Below are positions 25,101-35,884 of a stretch of 64,000 nucleotides of DNA, one piece after another. Each line of letters opens with the position of its first letter. The stretch's first letter is position 1. The stretch lies in contig NC_081407.1 of assembly GCF_030272615.1 (NCBI RefSeq), positions 143,034,897 through 143,098,896 on the forward strand, given 5' to 3'. The translations under genes were made by a program, and so were the position numbers. Origin of the DNA: Cryptomeria japonica (taxonomy: Eukaryota > Streptophyta > Pinopsida > Cupressales > Cupressaceae). The notes beneath the pieces are model-generated. The model was given only the letters and a program-made list of their open reading frames with translations, made no database searches and was not told the origin of the DNA.

Positions 25101-25383
25101 AACTTTTCATAGGCATCACATTCGAATCCACAATGTGTGCAATACCACGCAAAATATCAATTCCATTCTTATCACTTTGAACCATACGTTTTAGACCCTC
25201 AATTAATGAAAGAGCTTGACTATCGGGGTATTCTTGAGACATCCATTGTCGAAAATCATCAAATTGGTTATCTAATTTTGAAAGTTGTTCTACAGAAACC
25301 TCATGGAGAGCTTCTTCATCATTAAGAGGATTAGAGGAATTACCCATGTCCTCATTAAAAAGGCCATTCAAATTAGGTTCCAT
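22147..25383 (-). pseudogene. Element D gag-protease polyprotein with one internal stop
   Basis: From Met at 25383 there is an acidic N-terminal region, then a long Pro/Ser/Asn-rich linker. The retrotransposon gag core follows (residues about 290-460: YNGKGDPLTHVKTFQ, WYCSLPSYSITSFEQLANAF, FIGRYKHLYAQISF) and a HRHPGHDTDKCFALKGKIQD block. A retropepsin-like domain comes next, with the active site as VLIDPS instead of D-T/S-G, and a late GYPWLSSM box. TGA at 22621-22623, at a place where Arg CGA fits, splits off the last 157 codons, which include HRGLGYEH, a GLGY motif shared with the element E protein. It would have formed the capsid and a protease. The unusual active site may mean the protease was already inactive in this family, since F and D share related text. 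Confidence 0.85.
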
Positions 25384-25579
25384 CTCCTCGGTAATTACAC
25401 CTTGGAAAGACTTAATTCTAAGGCTTCATCTAACGGGAATAGTGTAAGTAGGGCTTATTGTTGTAAAACTCATGCACTAAAGAAAGAGAGAAGATTTTGA
25501 ATTTTAGAGGTAGCAAATTTCAATAAAATCAGCCAATCTCCTAGATTTAAGTTGTTAAATGCAATCAGGACAATCGCCC

Positions 25580-25653
25580 AAAATTTCAGAAAAAATGTCC
25601 AGGACCGTGGCGAACGGAGTGCACACGGTCCTCGCAACTTTTTTTGAAATTTT
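25580..25653. promoter_or_regulatory. Stem-loop, copy 1 in the element D leader
   Basis: The left arm AAAATTTCAGAAAAAATGT runs on to AGGACCGTG. The right arm CACGGTCCT runs on to CTTTTTTTGAAATTTT. The arms are about 29 bases and pair almost completely apart from a small internal mismatch. The loop includes GCGAACGGAGTG. The same unit recurs at 26202-26275 and, with different arm bases that still pair, in both element E LTRs. Confidence 0.8.
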
Positions 25654-26201
25654 CAGGGATGAAAGTTATGATGATTTTAAAGCTAATCTGAAAAAAGTGA
25701 GTGATTTTACGATCTGTAGATAGGCCAAATTAAAGTTGCAATCTCAAAATTGAACCCTACCAAGATTGTTGAAAAATGTAAAATTTGAATTTTGAAAAAG
25801 AGAGGGAAACTGAAATTTTGAATTTTATGATTTTAGAGGGAATACTGAAAATAATGCAGGCTTTGAAATTTAAAAGTTGACTCGATTTCATGCAAAATTC
25901 AAATTTGAAAGTGGAAATCAAGGTTGTTGCAATTAAACATTTAATTTCAAAAGTCACAAATTGTAAAGATTTGAATAAACCACTGAAATTTCGAATTAAT
26001 GCTAACACACTTTTCAGATTTAGGACAGTAAGGAACACAATTTTGATACAAATTTCAATTTCAACAATTTTTGAATGATTAGAAGCCTCAAACCAAGCAA
26101 TCGCTAGACCAACTTTGACTTTAATTTTGAAAGTGTTAGATTTGATAAAATCAGCCAAAATTCTGGATTTTAGCAGAAAAATACAGTAAGATCTAGCTCC
26201 C

Positions 26202-26275
26202 AAAATTTCAGAAAAAATGTTGGGGACAATGGCACTCGGGGTGCACACGGTCCTCGCAACTTTTTTCCAAATTTT
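26202..26275. promoter_or_regulatory. Stem-loop, copy 2 in the element D leader
   Basis: This has the same layout as the 25580-25653 unit. The outer AT-rich arms are kept (AAAATTTCAGAAAAAATG and TTTTTTCCAAATTTT). The inner stem is weaker because the left half reads GGGGACAATGGC. Confidence 0.7.
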
Positions 26276-26640
26276 CAGGGATGAAAGATATTGTGATTTT
26301 ATTGCGGAATCCAAAATTACAGCCGATTTGGAGGTGTTTTGATCAGTGAAATTATCAGTCAAAGGTTGAATCAAGAAGGTTTTAAAAATTAGGGTTTTAA
26401 AATTTAACCACTTAATTTTCAGAATTAAAGCACAAATATGAATTGACAATTTGCAATAGAAGGGTAGATCTGAAACAAGCATTAACAATTAAACATTTCA
26501 CAAGTTTAATTACTTAAAAAGAAAATTTTAGGGTTTTTATGCAATCAACCTCTAAAATTTGCAAAAGATCAAACATAGAAATGTAATTAAGGAAACAAAA
26601 TTTTCAGATCTAACCATGAATAATCAGAATGAGGATGTTC

Positions 26641-26657
26641 ACGTCGGGTTCACCAAA
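26641..26657 (-). promoter_or_regulatory. Element D primer-binding site
   Basis: On the element strand TTTTGGTGAACCCGACG lies directly after the 5' LTR. It is not the Met-tRNA type used by A, B and C. Elements E (TTTTGGTGAACTCGACG) and F (TTTTGGTAAACCTGACA) have close relatives of it. I do not assign the tRNA. Confidence 0.75.
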
Positions 26658-28030
26658 ATGTAAAGCGGAAAAATCAAACCCTAGTCGTTCTCCCCTCCCC
26701 AACTCCAAGGAGAGAGAAGGGAGAGTCACTAGGGTTGATGGTTTTCACTTAGGGGAGACTTTACATTCAAAAGAGGGGTTGAAACCCACAAGATCCAATC
26801 CCACGCAATGCAAGATTGGATTCTATATGAGTTTCAATGGTTAAGACATCAAGGATACCCTCTTTTGTAAAGAATGTAGATAGAAAGATTGAACTAGGAA
26901 TGCATGTAAAGTGGGAAAGATTCGCTTATAAACATAGATAGGGATATGGGATGAAGCTGCGGACCTGGAATTAGCAGTAAAATGTCAAGACAGTGTTGTT
27001 CTACAAATTTGAGCGAAATTTGATGGGACGATGGCGCCCGGCGTGCACACGGTCCTCCAAAAAATCCGCGAAATGAAGGGGGATCTATTCGTCTCTGGAA
27101 TTAGCAATAAAATGTTGAGACGGTGTTGTTCTGCAAATTTGAGCGAAAGTTGACGGGACGATGGCGCCCGGCGTGCACACGGTCCTCTGAAAAATCCGTG
27201 AAACGAAGGGGATCTGTTCGTCTCTGCACAAGGATTCCAGATCTTCAATTACAGCCGCGTACCTGCAACCTACACACAGAAAAGAGAGGACGATTGGGGG
27301 GTTAGGGATGAGGGGTTTGCCTTTAGGTCAAACCCCGGTTTTGGAATTAACCAAGAAATGAGAATGCTGTAAATGTAAATGTTTGTAATGTAAACAAGTA
27401 CTGATACCTTGTTGTAAGAATGTTTGTATTCTTACATGCGAAGGTGTAATGTATGTAGTATATTGTATGTTGTAAGTGATCTCCTCTTCAATGGTTGAAT
27501 CCTTGTCTTGAATGCAACACTTAGCCTTGAATGGAGACTTAGAATGCTCAATTGCTTGAAGGAATGCTTGAATGCTTGAATGTTTGAATATCATTTCCGC
27601 CTTTTTTTCCATCTACCAAAATGGGAGAGGAAATGTAGTTTATATACTTGTCAATTAGGGCTGATAGACTGATTTTCCCGACCTTAGGCCGACCAGGAAA
27701 TATTATTTTCCAATTTGCAAACTTAAAGACCCGAAGCCCCATAAGAGACCGGGCCCAAAATAGGGCCAGGGACCAAGGCGCTGGGCGCCATGGTCCTGGG
27801 GGACCAGGGCGCTGGGTGCCCTAGTCCTAAAGGACCAGGGCACTGGGCGCCATGGTCCCACCTCCCGGGACAACAGGGTGCAAGGATGGATCAGGCCAAG
27901 GTGCTGAAAAATGCAGTTTTTGATGTCATGAACAAGTTTCGGGGTCTCCATTCAGGTTCCGTGTTGCATCGCCATCGTGAAGACCCAAATGCAGTCGAAA
28001 TTGCAAGTGTCACAATTTTAGGACGCTACA
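26658..28030 (-). repeat. Element D 5' LTR
   Basis: It matches 20026-21406 with scattered differences. The GC-rich array has three units instead of four (27765-27859), and CAAGGATGGATCAGG at 27882 is extra. The 130-bp tandem duplication is present at 26966-27227. Confidence 0.92.
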
Positions 28031-28035
28031 CTAAC

Positions 28036-28615
28036 TTCACCTTCAAATGATGTCTTCGTGTATACCTCTACTTGATCTCACATATACCTTCACACAATTC
28101 TTTTTCGCATTTCACACTTGATCTTACAAATAAGATCTTACATTTATACCATACCCTAAGACCAATTTTAGTAGGTCAGCTCTACAAGATATTACAATAA
28201 AAACATTTTACAAACAATACAATATCCGATGCAATAACCGATTAAACATGTCGGCTTAATGCATTTACAACAATAATAAATCATCTCCATAGCATGCCAT
28301 GCTGATCTGGAAAAGATAAACCTGTCGGTGTAACCCTAGATAACCTGGACCTATTTGCCGATAAAAACAAATATGCAAATATGAATCTACCAATGATTAT
28401 TTCTTCAAAACAAAGTGTCCACACAATGTCTTCGACATTACCAAGTGTCTTCCATATCATTCCAGGTACCGGTGAACAATATATCCTGCCGGTGAACCAT
28501 ATACCAATAATTGTTGCATAGTTTACTGCTTGCCAGTGAATGTTGTTGGATCTCCAAAGCAGGTGTATTCAGTAGGTGTTGACATCAATGACAAAACCAT
28601 ACCAAAATACCAACA
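28036..28615 (-). repeat. Element A 5' LTR, outer part
   Basis: It resumes with TTCACCTTCAAATGATGTC after the element D insertion and continues to ATACCAACA, matching 13110-13672. A short extra phrase near 28563 (GTGTATTCAGTAG) is absent from the 3' copy. Confidence 0.9.
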
Positions 28616-28620
28616 TACAC

Positions 28621-29963
28621 TACTATTTCACCCTTATGAATGAACAGATAATCTATCATCATATCTTCACAATAGCTAGTTCAACATGTTTTATTGACAG
28701 GCATAAAACACAGAACCATCATATGCTTAATAGGTAATAACAAAGCATCACAAGATAAAAGTATCACACATGACACACATATTTTCATGTGGAAACCCAA
28801 CTGGGAAGAACCATGGTGGGGATGAATACCCACAAGCTTCTTTTTGAACTCTTTAGAAGTCCGCTCTATTAGGAGCCTTGTCTGGTTAAAGACATTACAA
28901 TAGGTTCTGCTAGGAACCGATCCTATTAGGGATGACCCGGTTAAGGGATGGCTACAATACCCAGTTAAGGGTTAAACCCGATTAGGGTTACCTTGTTAGA
29001 GGATTTCAAAAAAAAAATAGCTAAAGGATCTCCAAAGCTCTATAGCTTCCGAGAACTCAATAACTTCGAGTTACCTTGTTAAAGGATTTGTATCAAGTCA
29101 GTTAAGGCTACCCTATTAAGGGATTTCACAACTGTTGAAGTGGTTAAAGATCAACAGGAATTACAATGATCTGGTAGCAACACTTAATGCTAATGCAGAT
29201 CCATTTTGGCTCCTCTTCACCTTCTGCACATTCACTTTGCAGGTATCTCTTGTCTCCTTTGGTCTGGCAAGAATCACGTATCACTTCCCTTGGATACACA
29301 CATACAACTTTTGTCAACAACTTTAGAAAGAAACACAACATCGACCTTATAGGAAACAGACAAGTCGGTAGCAAAAACCCTAAACCCTAAACCTATTGGG
29401 TTAAGCAATTCAAACGGTTCAATCCTGATCATTGAATTATACTGCATTAAATGCAACAATCTTGAATTGATCTCAAGACATTTCTCCATCATCCATTATC
29501 CACCAATTTCATGGCGGCTGATAACCCATCACACATTATCACTATTTAACAAACTTCGCACATTCCCAAGGTAGATAGGGATAGTCTTCTTCATGCAAGA
29601 TCCTTCACGTGCACAAGGCTTACATGGCAACATGATCTGTTCTCCGTTATACTGCTAACTCATCACACAAAGATCACCAATTGAGTCACACAAGCTTGAG
29701 GTACTCCAACCGGAAATCTTGAAGTGGAAACTACCTACCAATCGGTAGTCATACAATGCTTCAATGTGTCGGTTCCCATAACTACATGCGGGTTCACCTT
29801 GAAAAAATATACCGCTTCACTTTGGTATATATACCGGTTCACACATATGTTGGTTCTCTCTTCTCACATATCACATATGTCGGTTCACTTCATATCACAT
29901 ATTGACATCAATGACAACATACAATATAATTATGTCCTCATACCGGTTCACATAATGCCAACA
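28621..29963 (-). repeat. Element C 3' LTR, main part
   Basis: It resumes after element A and matches 34553-35879 of the 5' LTR through to CACATAATGCCAACA. The CCCTAAACCCTAAACC run at 29377 is present in both copies. The polypurine tract lies next to it at 29964-29978. Confidence 0.9.
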
Positions 29964-30167
29964 ATCTCCCCCTTTGGCATTGATGGAAATATACAAAGAT
30001 ATCTCTCTGATTCACATTTTCTCCCCCTTTGACAACAATGCCAAAATGGAGGAACAAACTTCTCGGTTCCATTATGCTGCTCCTCCTAAGGAGTAGCATC
30101 CATCAACACATCAATCCTGAAGAAATATTTGACTATGCAATACATGACTAATGTGGAGAATATACCT
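29964..30167 (-). other. Element C polypurine tract and 3' untranslated region
   Basis: CCAAAGGGGGAGAT on the element strand abuts the LTR. A second GGGGGAGA run lies at 30021-30030. No gene was seen. Confidence 0.7.
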
Positions 30168-33100
30168 TTAGTTCACCTCTTGAAGGGGCAGTACCCCTAA
30201 CTCACCTCTTAAGTGTGTAAATGTAGTCTTTAGAAGAGGCTTGGTGAATATGTCTGCTAACTGCTCCTTACTGGACACATGCTCCAGTGCAATCTCTTTG
30301 TTCTGAACCTTTTCCCTTAAGAAATGATACTTAAGCTCAAAGTGCTTGGTTCTAGAATGTAAAACCAAATTCTTTGAAATATTGATAGCACTTGTGTTAT
30401 CATAGAATACACTTACCGGTTCAGATACAGGGATTTTGAAGCCTTTCAGTACATGCTTCATCCAAATTATTTGAGTGTAGTTCATGAAAGCTGCAACATA
30501 CTCTGCTTTCGTTGTAGACTGAGAGATACAACTCTACTTTTTACTCATCCATGAGACCAGTCTACCACCAAGAAAGAATTCACCACCGGTTGTGCTTTTC
30601 CGGTCATCCACATTACCTGCCCAATCAACATCTGTGAATACTTCCAGAATGAAATCATTGTTGTATGGGTACCACAATCCATAGTCAACTTTTCCCTTCA
30701 GATACCTAAGAATCCGCTTGACTACAACTAAGTGGGATTCTCTTGGACTTTTTTGGAACCTTGCAGTAATGCCAACTACATGTGCAATATCCGGTCTTCT
30801 ATGCAGTACATAATGCAACTTACCAATCATTGATCGGTTTTCCTTCTCATCAACCAGTGTAGAATCATCCTCTTTTGACAATTTGCAACCGATCACCATC
30901 GGTGTACCAACCAGTTTGCTATCTTCCATGCCAAAGGTTTTCAACACCTCTTTGATATATTTGGACTGAGTGATAAAGATTCCATCTTTCATCTGATGGA
31001 TCTACAGTCCAATGAAGAACTTAATCTCCCCTATGAGTGACGTCTCAATCTCTTTCTTCATCTCATCAGCAAACTCATGACTCATCTTGTCATCTCCACT
31101 AAAGATAATGTCATCAACAAAAACCTCACAAATCAGGATCTGATCTCCTTCAGACTTCAAGTAGATATTACTATCTTCACTTGTTCTCTCAAATTCAATC
31201 ATCACAAGATGGGAATGTAGATGTTCATACCATGCCCTGGGTGCTTGCTTTAGACCATATAAGGCTTTATGTAGCCTACATACCATGTCATTGTCTTCAT
31301 ATAGAGAAAACCTATCTGGTTGCTCAATATACACCTCCTCTTCAAGTACACCATTTAGGAATGTAGATTTTACATCCATTTGATATACTTTGAAGCCTTT
31401 AAAAGCTGCATATGCAAGAAGCATATGAACTCCTTCCAATCTGGCTACAGGAGCAAAGGTTTCTCCACAATCCTCTCCTTCTTCTTGAGCATATCCTTTG
31501 CACACCAATCTGGCTTTATTCCTAATCAATGTGCCATTCTCATTCAGCTTGTTTCTGAACACCCATTTGGTGCCAATGACATTTTTATGCTCTAGTCTGG
31601 GTACCAAGGACCATGTACCATTTTTCTCTATCTAGTCAAGTTCCTCTTCCATTGCCTTGATCCAGTCTTCATCTTTATGAGCCTCTTTGAATGATTTAGG
31701 CTCAAATTCCGAGATCATACATGAGTTTTCTCTGATCTTTCTTCTTGTAAGGATTCCTACATCCTTATCTCCTATGATCTGTTTGGGATCATGATTCAGC
31801 TTGACATACTTAGGAATGGTCTTGACTGGTTCCTCTTGCTTTTCTTCTTCATCCTCATCTTCATTAGTATCAACATTCACCGGTTCAGGAACACTGTTAC
31901 TGGTACTTGGTTGACTGACAACCGGTTCCCAAAAGGTTGCAACCGGTTCATTTACAGCTTGCTCACTGTCGGTTTCCTTAGTTTTCTTAGAGGATTCATC
32001 AACTCTTACATTGATACTTTCCATAATTCTCTGAGTCCTATTGTTGTAACACTTGAGAGCTTTATTCTTGGTGGAATATCCTAGGAATATTCCCTCATCG
32101 TATTTAGCTTCAAATTTTCCCTAATGTTCACTCCTCTTGATGTAACATTTTCTACCAAATACCCTAAAGTAGCTGACCACGGGTGTCTTACCAGTCCAAT
32201 ACTCATAAGGAGTTTTGTCCTTACCTTTCTTGATGAGTACCCGATTCATTGTGTAGACTACAGTGCTCACTGCTTCTCTCCAAAAGGTGTGAACTACCTT
32301 TCCTTGAATCAACATGGTTCTAGCTGCTTCAACCATAGTCTGATTATTCCTCTCTGCTAGGCCATTCTGCTATCGAGTCCAGGGGGCAGACAGTTGCCTC
32401 TTGATGCCAAATTCTTTACAATACTTGTTGAATTCACTAGAAGTGAATTCCCCTCCTTGATCAGTTTTGAGACACTTGATCCTTTTACCGCTTTCCTTCT
32501 CTACTAATGCTCTAAAAGATTTGAACTTCACAAAGGCTTTAGACTTGTCTTTCAAGAATGTGACCCACATCATTCTTGAGTAGTCATCAGTGAGAATCAT
32601 GAAGTACCTATCACCCTGCACGCTTCTAGTTTTCATAGGACCACACAAATCAGTATGCACAAGATCAAGCAAGTTGTCAGCAGTGAAAGATTTACCTTTA
32701 AAGGTTGAGGAAGACATTTTCCCCAATTGACACTCTCTGCACAAGGTATTATCTGGTTTGCTTAGCACCGGCAACCCTCTAACTTCCTTGATCTTACTAG
32801 CCTTCACAGTGTTATCAAAGTTTACATGGCAAAGTCTCTTATGCCATATCCAACTATCATCAAACTTAGCCATAAGACATGTACTTATATTTGCATTCAG
32901 ATGAAATAGGTTACCTTTGGTCTGCATGTCAGTGGCCACCAATTCACCATCTTTTCCTTTGATTCTGCAAACTCCATTCTTGAATTCCAGAGTGAGGCCA
33001 CTATCATTCAGTTGGGCAACACTTAGAAGGTTGTGTCTGAGACCATCAACCCAGTACACATTGTCAGCACTTCTCTTTGAATTCAGAGAAATGGACCCTC

Positions 33101-34259
33101 TGCCTTTGACCATGCATGGTGCATCATTTCCAAAGTGAACCACACCACCATCATACTCCTCCAAGGATAGAAACTTGCTCCGATCACCTATCATATGGTG
33201 AGAACAGCCACTGTCAGTGATCCACTCATTGGAATTATCAAACTGGGAGACAAGAGCCTTCTTGTCTGCCACATCTTCCTTTATAGCAACAAACACAATA
33301 TCTTCATTCTCTTCATCTTCTGATTCCTCATCTATGACACCTTCATCAACTACCATAAAATAGTTTCTCTGGTTTCCTCCTTTGAATTTCCTGAACCTTT
33401 CTAGTTTGTCCTTGTTATCGCCATTAGGATAGTTTATAGCAATATGTCCTATCCAGCTACAAGAAAAGCATTTCAAAGGTAGCTTACCTTTGTATTTACC
33501 GGTTCCTTTAGGAAGCTTCCTAGCAAGGAGAGCTTCAAATGCCATCAGAATCTCCTCATCATTCATTTCTCTGCTCTGTCTAGGTTCACCACTAGTGCTA
33601 GCTTCTTTTCCTTTTCTGGATGGTATAGCAGAGGCTTTAAATGTTGATTCATTCTTTTGAACATTGCCATCAAAACTATTTAGCTCATAGGCTGTCAACT
33701 TGGCTATGATGGAGTCCAAGGATACCTTAGTCTTCTCTATTGATCTCAGCTCCTGAATAGCAGCAGCCCTTATTGCATAGACTGGCAATAGGGATCTTAG
33801 GACTTTGCTTACCATAGTGGAATCTTCTATTTTACCACCTACACTCTTGATTTCTCCAACAACTATTTTGATTCTTATTCCATACTATTGAATGGTCTCA
33901 CCTTCAACCATCTGCATATCTTCAAACTTCCCTCTCAGGCTTTCTTCCTTAGCCTGTTTTACATGTTCATCACCACCATAGATATTTTCAAGAGCATCCC
34001 ATACCTCTTTGGGATTTACCTTGTCTTGAACATCAATAAACTCAATGTCAGATAGACTACTAATATGGGATTCCATGACTTGCCCATTTTCTTGTATCTC
34101 TCTCTTTTGGTCATCGGTGAGAGTACCGGTAGGGACAACATAGACATTCTCAACATAAATCCAATGTTGAGCACCCATGCTTCTGATGAATATCTTCATC
34201 CTATCTTTCCATATACCAAAATTTTCCCTGTTAAACTTTGGACCTTCCCTCTTCATCAT
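30168..34259 (-). pseudogene. Element C gag-pol polyprotein: one frame, six in-frame TAG stops
   Basis: From Met at 34259 to TAG at 30168 there are 1,364 codons in one frame with no shift. The order is: UBN2-type gag; zinc knuckle with the last Cys changed ([14 protein letters not shown], about 33440); protease [11 protein letters not shown] (about 33215); pre-integrase block ([21 protein letters not shown]); integrase with [15 protein letters not shown] and the Glu in GLAERN; reverse transcriptase with [28 protein letters not shown] and FVDDIIFSG (about 31090-31120); RNase H with FTDVDWAGNVDDRKS and YDNTSAINISKN. Premature stops are at 33885, 32370, 32121, 31632, 31002 and 30534 (lowest base given). 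All are TAG, and at each the family or the local text favours Gln. The copy is otherwise well kept, so it is a recently disabled autonomous element. Confidence 0.93.
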
Positions 34260-34315
34260 TTGACTAGGATCTTTACCTCAAGCAGTTAAGCTTACAATAC
34301 AGAGGACCTAGAGCA

Positions 34316-34326
34316 CTCTGATACCA
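34316..34326 (-). promoter_or_regulatory. Element C primer-binding site
   Basis: TGGTATCAGAG on the element strand lies two bases from the 5' LTR and is the initiator Met-tRNA type. Confidence 0.9.
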
Positions 34327-34328
34327 AT

Positions 34329-35879
34329 TGATAACTCAATGATGAATGAATAGTACCAAACTAGTACTGAGAGGGGTGGGTGAATCAGTACAGGCAAAAT
34401 ACTGACCTAAACCAGTTCAGCAGCACTCACTCCAAATGACTAGCAAACAATGACACCGGTTTGAAACAGAGTGCAACCGGTAAAACACAGAACAACTAAA
34501 ACAATCATAAAATGGTTACTAATTGAGCTTTCCACTCAACTCAGAACTACACTACCATTTCACCCTTATGTATGAATAGGTAATCTATCATCATATCTTC
34601 ACAACAGCTAGTTCAACATGTTTTATTGACAGGCATAAAACACAGAACCATCATATGCTTAACAGGTAATAACAAAGCATCACAAGATAAAAGCATCACA
34701 CATGACACACATATTTTCATGTGGAAACTCAACTGGAAAAAACCATGGTGGGGATGAATACCCACAAGCTTCTTTTTGAACTCTTTCGAAGTCCGCTCTG
34801 TTAGGAGCCTTGTCCGGTTAAAGACATTACAATAGGTTCTGCTAGGAACCAATCCTGTTAGGGATCACCCGATTAAAGGATGACTACAATACCCGGTTAA
34901 GGGTTACCTTGTTAGAGGATTTCAAGAACTCAATAGCTAAAGGATCTCTAGAGCTCTCTAGCTTCCCAGAACTCAATAACTTCTAGTTACCTTGTTAAAG
35001 GATTTGTATCAAGCCAGTTAACACTACCCTGTTAAGGGATTTCACAACTATTGAAGTGGTTAAAGATCAACAGGAATTATAATGATCTGGTAGCAGCACT
35101 CAATGCTAATTCAGATCCATTTTGGCTCCTCTTCACCTTCTACACATTCATTTTGCAGGTATCTCTTCTCTCCTTTGGTCTGGCAAGAATCACGTATCAC
35201 TTCCCTTGGATACACACATACAACTTTTGCCAACAACTTTAGAAAGAAACACAACATCAACCTTATAGGAAATAGACAGGTTGGTAGCAAAAACCCTAAA
35301 CCCTAAACCTATTGGGTTAAGCAATTCAAACAGTTCAATCCTTACCGTTGAATCATACTGCATTAAATGCAACAATCTTGAATCGATCTCAAGACATTTC
35401 TCCATCTTCCATTATCCATCGATTTCATGGCGGTTGATAACCCATCATGCGTTATCACCATTTAACAAACTTCGCACATTCCCAAGGTAGATAGGGATAG
35501 TCTTCTTCATGCAAGATCCTTCACGTGCACAAGGCTTACGTGGAAACATGATCTATTCTCCGTTATACTACTAACTCATCACACAAAGGTCACCGATTGA
35601 GTCACACGGGCTTGAGGTAGTCCAACTGGAGATCCTGAAGTGGAAACTACCTACCAACCGGTAGTCATACAATGCTTCCATGTGTCAGTTCCCATAACTA
35701 CATGTCAATTCACCTTGAACAAATATACCGCTTCACTTTGGCATATATACTGGTTCACACATATACCGGTTCTCTCTTCTCACATATCACATATGCCGGT
35801 TCACTTCATATCACATATTGACATCAATGACAACATACAATATCATTATGTCCTCATACTGGTTCACATAATGCCAACA
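34329..35879 (-). repeat. Element C 5' LTR
   Basis: It is about 1.55 kb. On the element strand it starts TGTTGGCATTATGTGAACC and ends GAGTTATCA. It matches the split 3' LTR with scattered differences. The G-run near 34371 reads GAGAGGGGTGGGTG. The exact target duplication GATTT follows at 35880-35884. Confidence 0.93.
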
Positions 35880-35884
35880 GATTT

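Larger units (their letters stand above)
25384..26640 (-). other. Element D leader (5' untranslated region)
   Basis: About 1.25 kb, AT-rich and without a coding frame of its own on the element strand apart from low-complexity text. Two copies of a long stem-loop lie inside, listed separately. Confidence 0.7.
20026..28030 (-). mobile_element. Element D: gypsy-type gag-protease retrotransposon without pol
   Basis: The exact target duplication CTAAC is at 20021-20025 and 28031-28035, inside the 5' LTR of element A. LTRs are 20026-21406 and 26658-28030 and are visibly very similar. The interior (about 5.25 kb) has a binding site, a long leader with two stem-loops, a gag-protease frame of about 1,078 codons, about 700 bp of noncoding sequence and a polypurine tract. 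No reverse transcriptase, RNase H or integrase is present, and no gap suggests they were cut out, so the element was probably mobilised by enzymes of others. It is the innermost and therefore the youngest insertion of this stack. Confidence 0.92.
12597..28615 (-). mobile_element. Element A: Ty1/copia retrotransposon, interrupted by a solo LTR and by element D
   Basis: The exact target duplication TACAC is at 12592-12596 and 28616-28620, inside the 3' LTR of element C. The 3' LTR is 12597-13672. The 5' LTR is split into 19554-20025 and 28036-28615 by element D. The interior holds gag, protease, integrase, reverse transcriptase and RNase H in copia order. A solo LTR at 16013-17297 splits the integrase. 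Without insertions the element would be about 6.7 kb. Confidence 0.93.
12373..35879 (-). mobile_element. Element C: Ty1/copia retrotransposon, interrupted by element A
   Basis: The flanks are an exact 5-bp duplication, GATTT, at 12368-12372 and 35880-35884. The 5' LTR is 34329-35879. The 3' LTR is split by element A into 12373-12596 and 28621-29963. The interior (29964-34328, about 4.4 kb) has a Met-tRNA-type binding site, one gag-pol frame and a polypurine tract. The insertion lies inside ORF2 of element B. The element is structurally complete but its frame has six stops. Confidence 0.92.

Noticed and set aside
25757-26488. Minus-strand frame of 243 codons in the element D leader
   Set aside because: Composition is Phe/Ile/Lys/Ser low-complexity, it lies between the primer-binding site and gag, and it covers a stem-loop copy. 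More likely an open leader than a protein.
29377-29395. CCCTAAACCCTAAACC at 29377 and 35292, and similar text near 10513 and 42130, resembling plant telomere repeats
   Set aside because: Only two units each, and they sit at the same place in both LTRs of elements C and B, so they are part of those LTRs and not interstitial telomere arrays.
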